A DNA stretch of 49,897 nt from Owenweeksia hongkongensis DSM 17368 (GTDB taxonomy: Bacteria > Bacteroidota > Bacteroidia > Flavobacteriales > Schleiferiaceae), in NCBI GenBank assembly GCA_945865885.1, contig CAMBEZ010000010.1:1-49897 (forward strand), in the 5' to 3' direction. Shown one piece after another: positions 48,720 to 49,897 of the stretch (position 1 is the stretch's first letter; each line of letters begins with the position of its first letter). Both the position numbers and the translations under genes were made by a program. The notes below the pieces were generated by a model that had not been told where the DNA came from, did not search any database, and saw only the letters and a list, made by a program, of their open reading frames with translations.

Positions 48720-49897
48720 ATGGCCGAAGAAAACAAAGTAATTTTTTCCATGAGTGGGGTTTCAAAAATCCTGCCGCACAACAACAAAGCAATCCTCAAG
48801 GACATCTACTTGGGTTTTTACTACGGAGCCAAAATTGGCATCATTGGTTTAAACGGATCGGGTAAATCCACCTTGTTGAAAATCATTGGCGGGATTGAAA
48901 AAAGCTTCCAAGGCGACGTGGTTTGGGCGCACGGGTATTCCGTGGGTTATTTGGAACAGGAGCCGCAGCTCGACGAGTCCAAAACAGTCATTGAAATCAT
49001 TCAAGAGGGCGTTCAAGAGGTCATGGACATTTTGAACGAATACAACAGCATCAACGATCAGTTTGGTCTGCCGGAAGTATATGAGAATCCGGAGAAAATG
49101 GAAAAATTGATGAACCGTCAGGCCGAATTGCAGGACAAAATCGATGCATCCAATGCTTGGGAAATCGACCAAGTACTGGATCGTGCCATGGACGCTTTGC
49201 AGTGCCCGGAACGCGATGCCTCCATTGCGGTACTGTCCGGCGGTGAGCGCCGCCGGGTGGCGTTGTGCCGTTTGTTGCTGCGCAATCCGGACGTATTGTT
49301 GTTGGACGAACCCACGAACCACTTGGACGCAGAGTCCATACTGTGGTTGGAGCACCACTTGCAGCAGTACCGCGGTACGGTCATCGCCGTAACCCACGAT
49401 CGTTATTTCTTAGACAACGTGGCCGGTTGGATTTTGGAATTGGACCGGGGCGAAGGAATTCCATGGAAAGGAAACTACTCCAGTTGGTTAGAGCAAAAGA
49501 CCAAGCGCATGGAGCAAGAAGAAAAGCAAGTGAGCAAGCGTCGGAAGACCTTGGAACGCGAATTGGAATGGGTACGTATGAATCCCAAGGGCCGTCAAGC
49601 CAAGTCCAAGGCACGTTTGTCTAACTACGACAAGTTGATGAGCGCGGAGCAAAAGGATAAAGAATCCAGTTTGGAGATTTTCATTCCCAACGGTCCACGC
49701 CTGGGCAGTCACGTCATCAACGCGGAGCACGTGGCCAAAACCTTTGGCGATAAAGTGCTGTACGAAGATTTGAATTTCACATTGCCTCCAGCGGGAATCG
49801 TCGGAATCATTGGGCCCAACGGTGCCGGTAAGACCACCATTTTCCGAATGATCATGAAGCAGTTCGCATCGGATGCGGGCTCGTTTACGGTGGGTGA
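48720..49897 (+). CDS. ettA: ABC-F ribosome-associated ATPase, EttA type (3' end outside window)
   Basis: The first 392 codons. The first ABC domain has GLNGSGKSTLLKIIGG, the long arm insertion (about 90-140, LNEYNSINDQFGLPE), the signature VLSGGERRRVALCRLLL and LLLDEPTNHLDAES. The linker is charged (KTKRMEQEEKQVSKRRKTLE). The second Walker A, GPNGAGKTTIFRMI, begins just before the window ends. EttA gates the first elongation step according to ATP/ADP. The full protein should be about 560 residues. A GATATTTG box lies 22 nt upstream, near the divergent gene's start. Confidence 0.92.
   Translation, partial: MAEENKVIFSMSGVSKILPHNNKAILKDIYLGFYYGAKIGIIGLNGSGKSTLLKIIGGIEKSFQGDVVWAHGYSVGYLEQEPQLDESKTVIEIIQEGVQEVMDILNEYNSINDQFGLPEVYENPEKMEKLMNRQAELQDKIDASNAWEIDQVLDRAMDALQCPERDASIAVLSGGERRRVALCRLLLRNPDVLLLDEPTNHLDAESILWLEHHLQQYRGTVIAVTHDRYFLDNVAGWILELDRGEGIPWKGNYSSWLEQKTKRMEQEEKQVSKRRKTLERELEWVRMNPKGRQAKSKARLSNYDKLMSAEQKDKESSLEIFIPNGPRLGSHVINAEHVAKTFGDKVLYEDLNFTLPPAGIVGIIGPNGAGKTTIFRMIMKQFASDAGSFTVG

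Noticed and set aside
1-49897. Mobile elements, CRISPR arrays, toxin-antitoxin or defence genes
   Set aside because: I looked for transposase or integrase motifs, regularly spaced repeats, short paired genes and tRNA-flanked islands; none is present, and the three tRNAs are not disrupted or duplicated.

Overview
The window reads as chromosomal core-genome DNA from a member of the Bacteroidota, most likely the order Flavobacteriales. The evidence is phylum-specific. Bacteroidota-type promoters (TTTG, 17-23 bp, TAnnTTTG) recur throughout and Shine-Dalgarno sites are essentially absent. There is a type B T9SS/CHU_C-type secreted giant protein, a TonB receptor with a carboxypeptidase-regulatory-like partner protein, a long NusB, a PIN-PhoH fusion, BshC (bacillithiol synthesis), a fused alpha/beta 2-oxoacid dehydrogenase E1, and CrtZ with a heterodimer-type lycopene cyclase. 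By eye GC content is a little above 50 percent, which is high for Flavobacteriales. A Schleiferiaceae/Cryomorphaceae-like lineage is my guess only. I see no insertion sequence, prophage, CRISPR array, integrase or plasmid gene.

Layout. 1-2.9 kb: edge of a 2OG-Fe(II) oxygenase, the fused E1, an isolated 75-residue orphan gene and tRNA-Val. 2.9-8.4 kb: msrB and a hydrolase, tRNA-Lys/tRNA-Leu, shikimate kinase, a PyrR-like phosphoribosyltransferase, an RlmD-like methyltransferase and ornithine aminotransferase. 8.4-15.7 kb: a TonB-receptor operon, an M23 peptidase, and the division/RNA block zapB-like, zapA, 6S RNA, rny. 15.8-27.7 kb: a transaldolase-CBS fusion divergent from biotin carboxylase; a DUF4294-bshC-TauE operon; then a long plus-strand run guaA, periplasmic-binding-like protein, osmC-like, pepD, crtZ, lycopene cyclase, RluA-type pseudouridine synthase. 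27.7-36.2 kb: a membrane protein, nusB, DUF1573, yajC, a Crp/Fnr regulator, phoH, pckA and saccharopine dehydrogenase. 36.2-41 kb, mostly minus: rpsP-rimM-trmN6, an Rrf2 regulator with a cystathionine beta-synthase/cysteine-synthase-type enzyme, and an S1/P1 nuclease. 41-49.9 kb: a hexapeptide acetyltransferase, acyl-CoA dehydrogenase, the giant T9SS protein, guaB, a second carboxypeptidase-regulatory-like protein and the first 392 codons of an EttA-type ABC-F protein.

How the genes work together. Most are housekeeping. Recurrent themes are sulfur/thiol metabolism (msrB, bshC, TauE/SafE, OsmC, the PLP sulfur enzyme with Rrf2), purine synthesis (guaA, guaB), envelope and secretion functions, and carotenoid end-modification. 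The least ordinary items are: (i) an aldolase of the transaldolase family fused to a CBS pair and carrying Thr where the family's active-site Asn normally sits; (ii) a strikingly two-class arrangement of promoters, with the TAnnTTTG box either 4-7 nt or about 19-24 nt from the start codon, predicting many leaderless mRNAs; (iii) a split TonB-receptor/regulatory-domain operon; and (iv) several cysteine-cluster insertions in otherwise standard enzymes. No unmistakable new defence or mobile system is visible.
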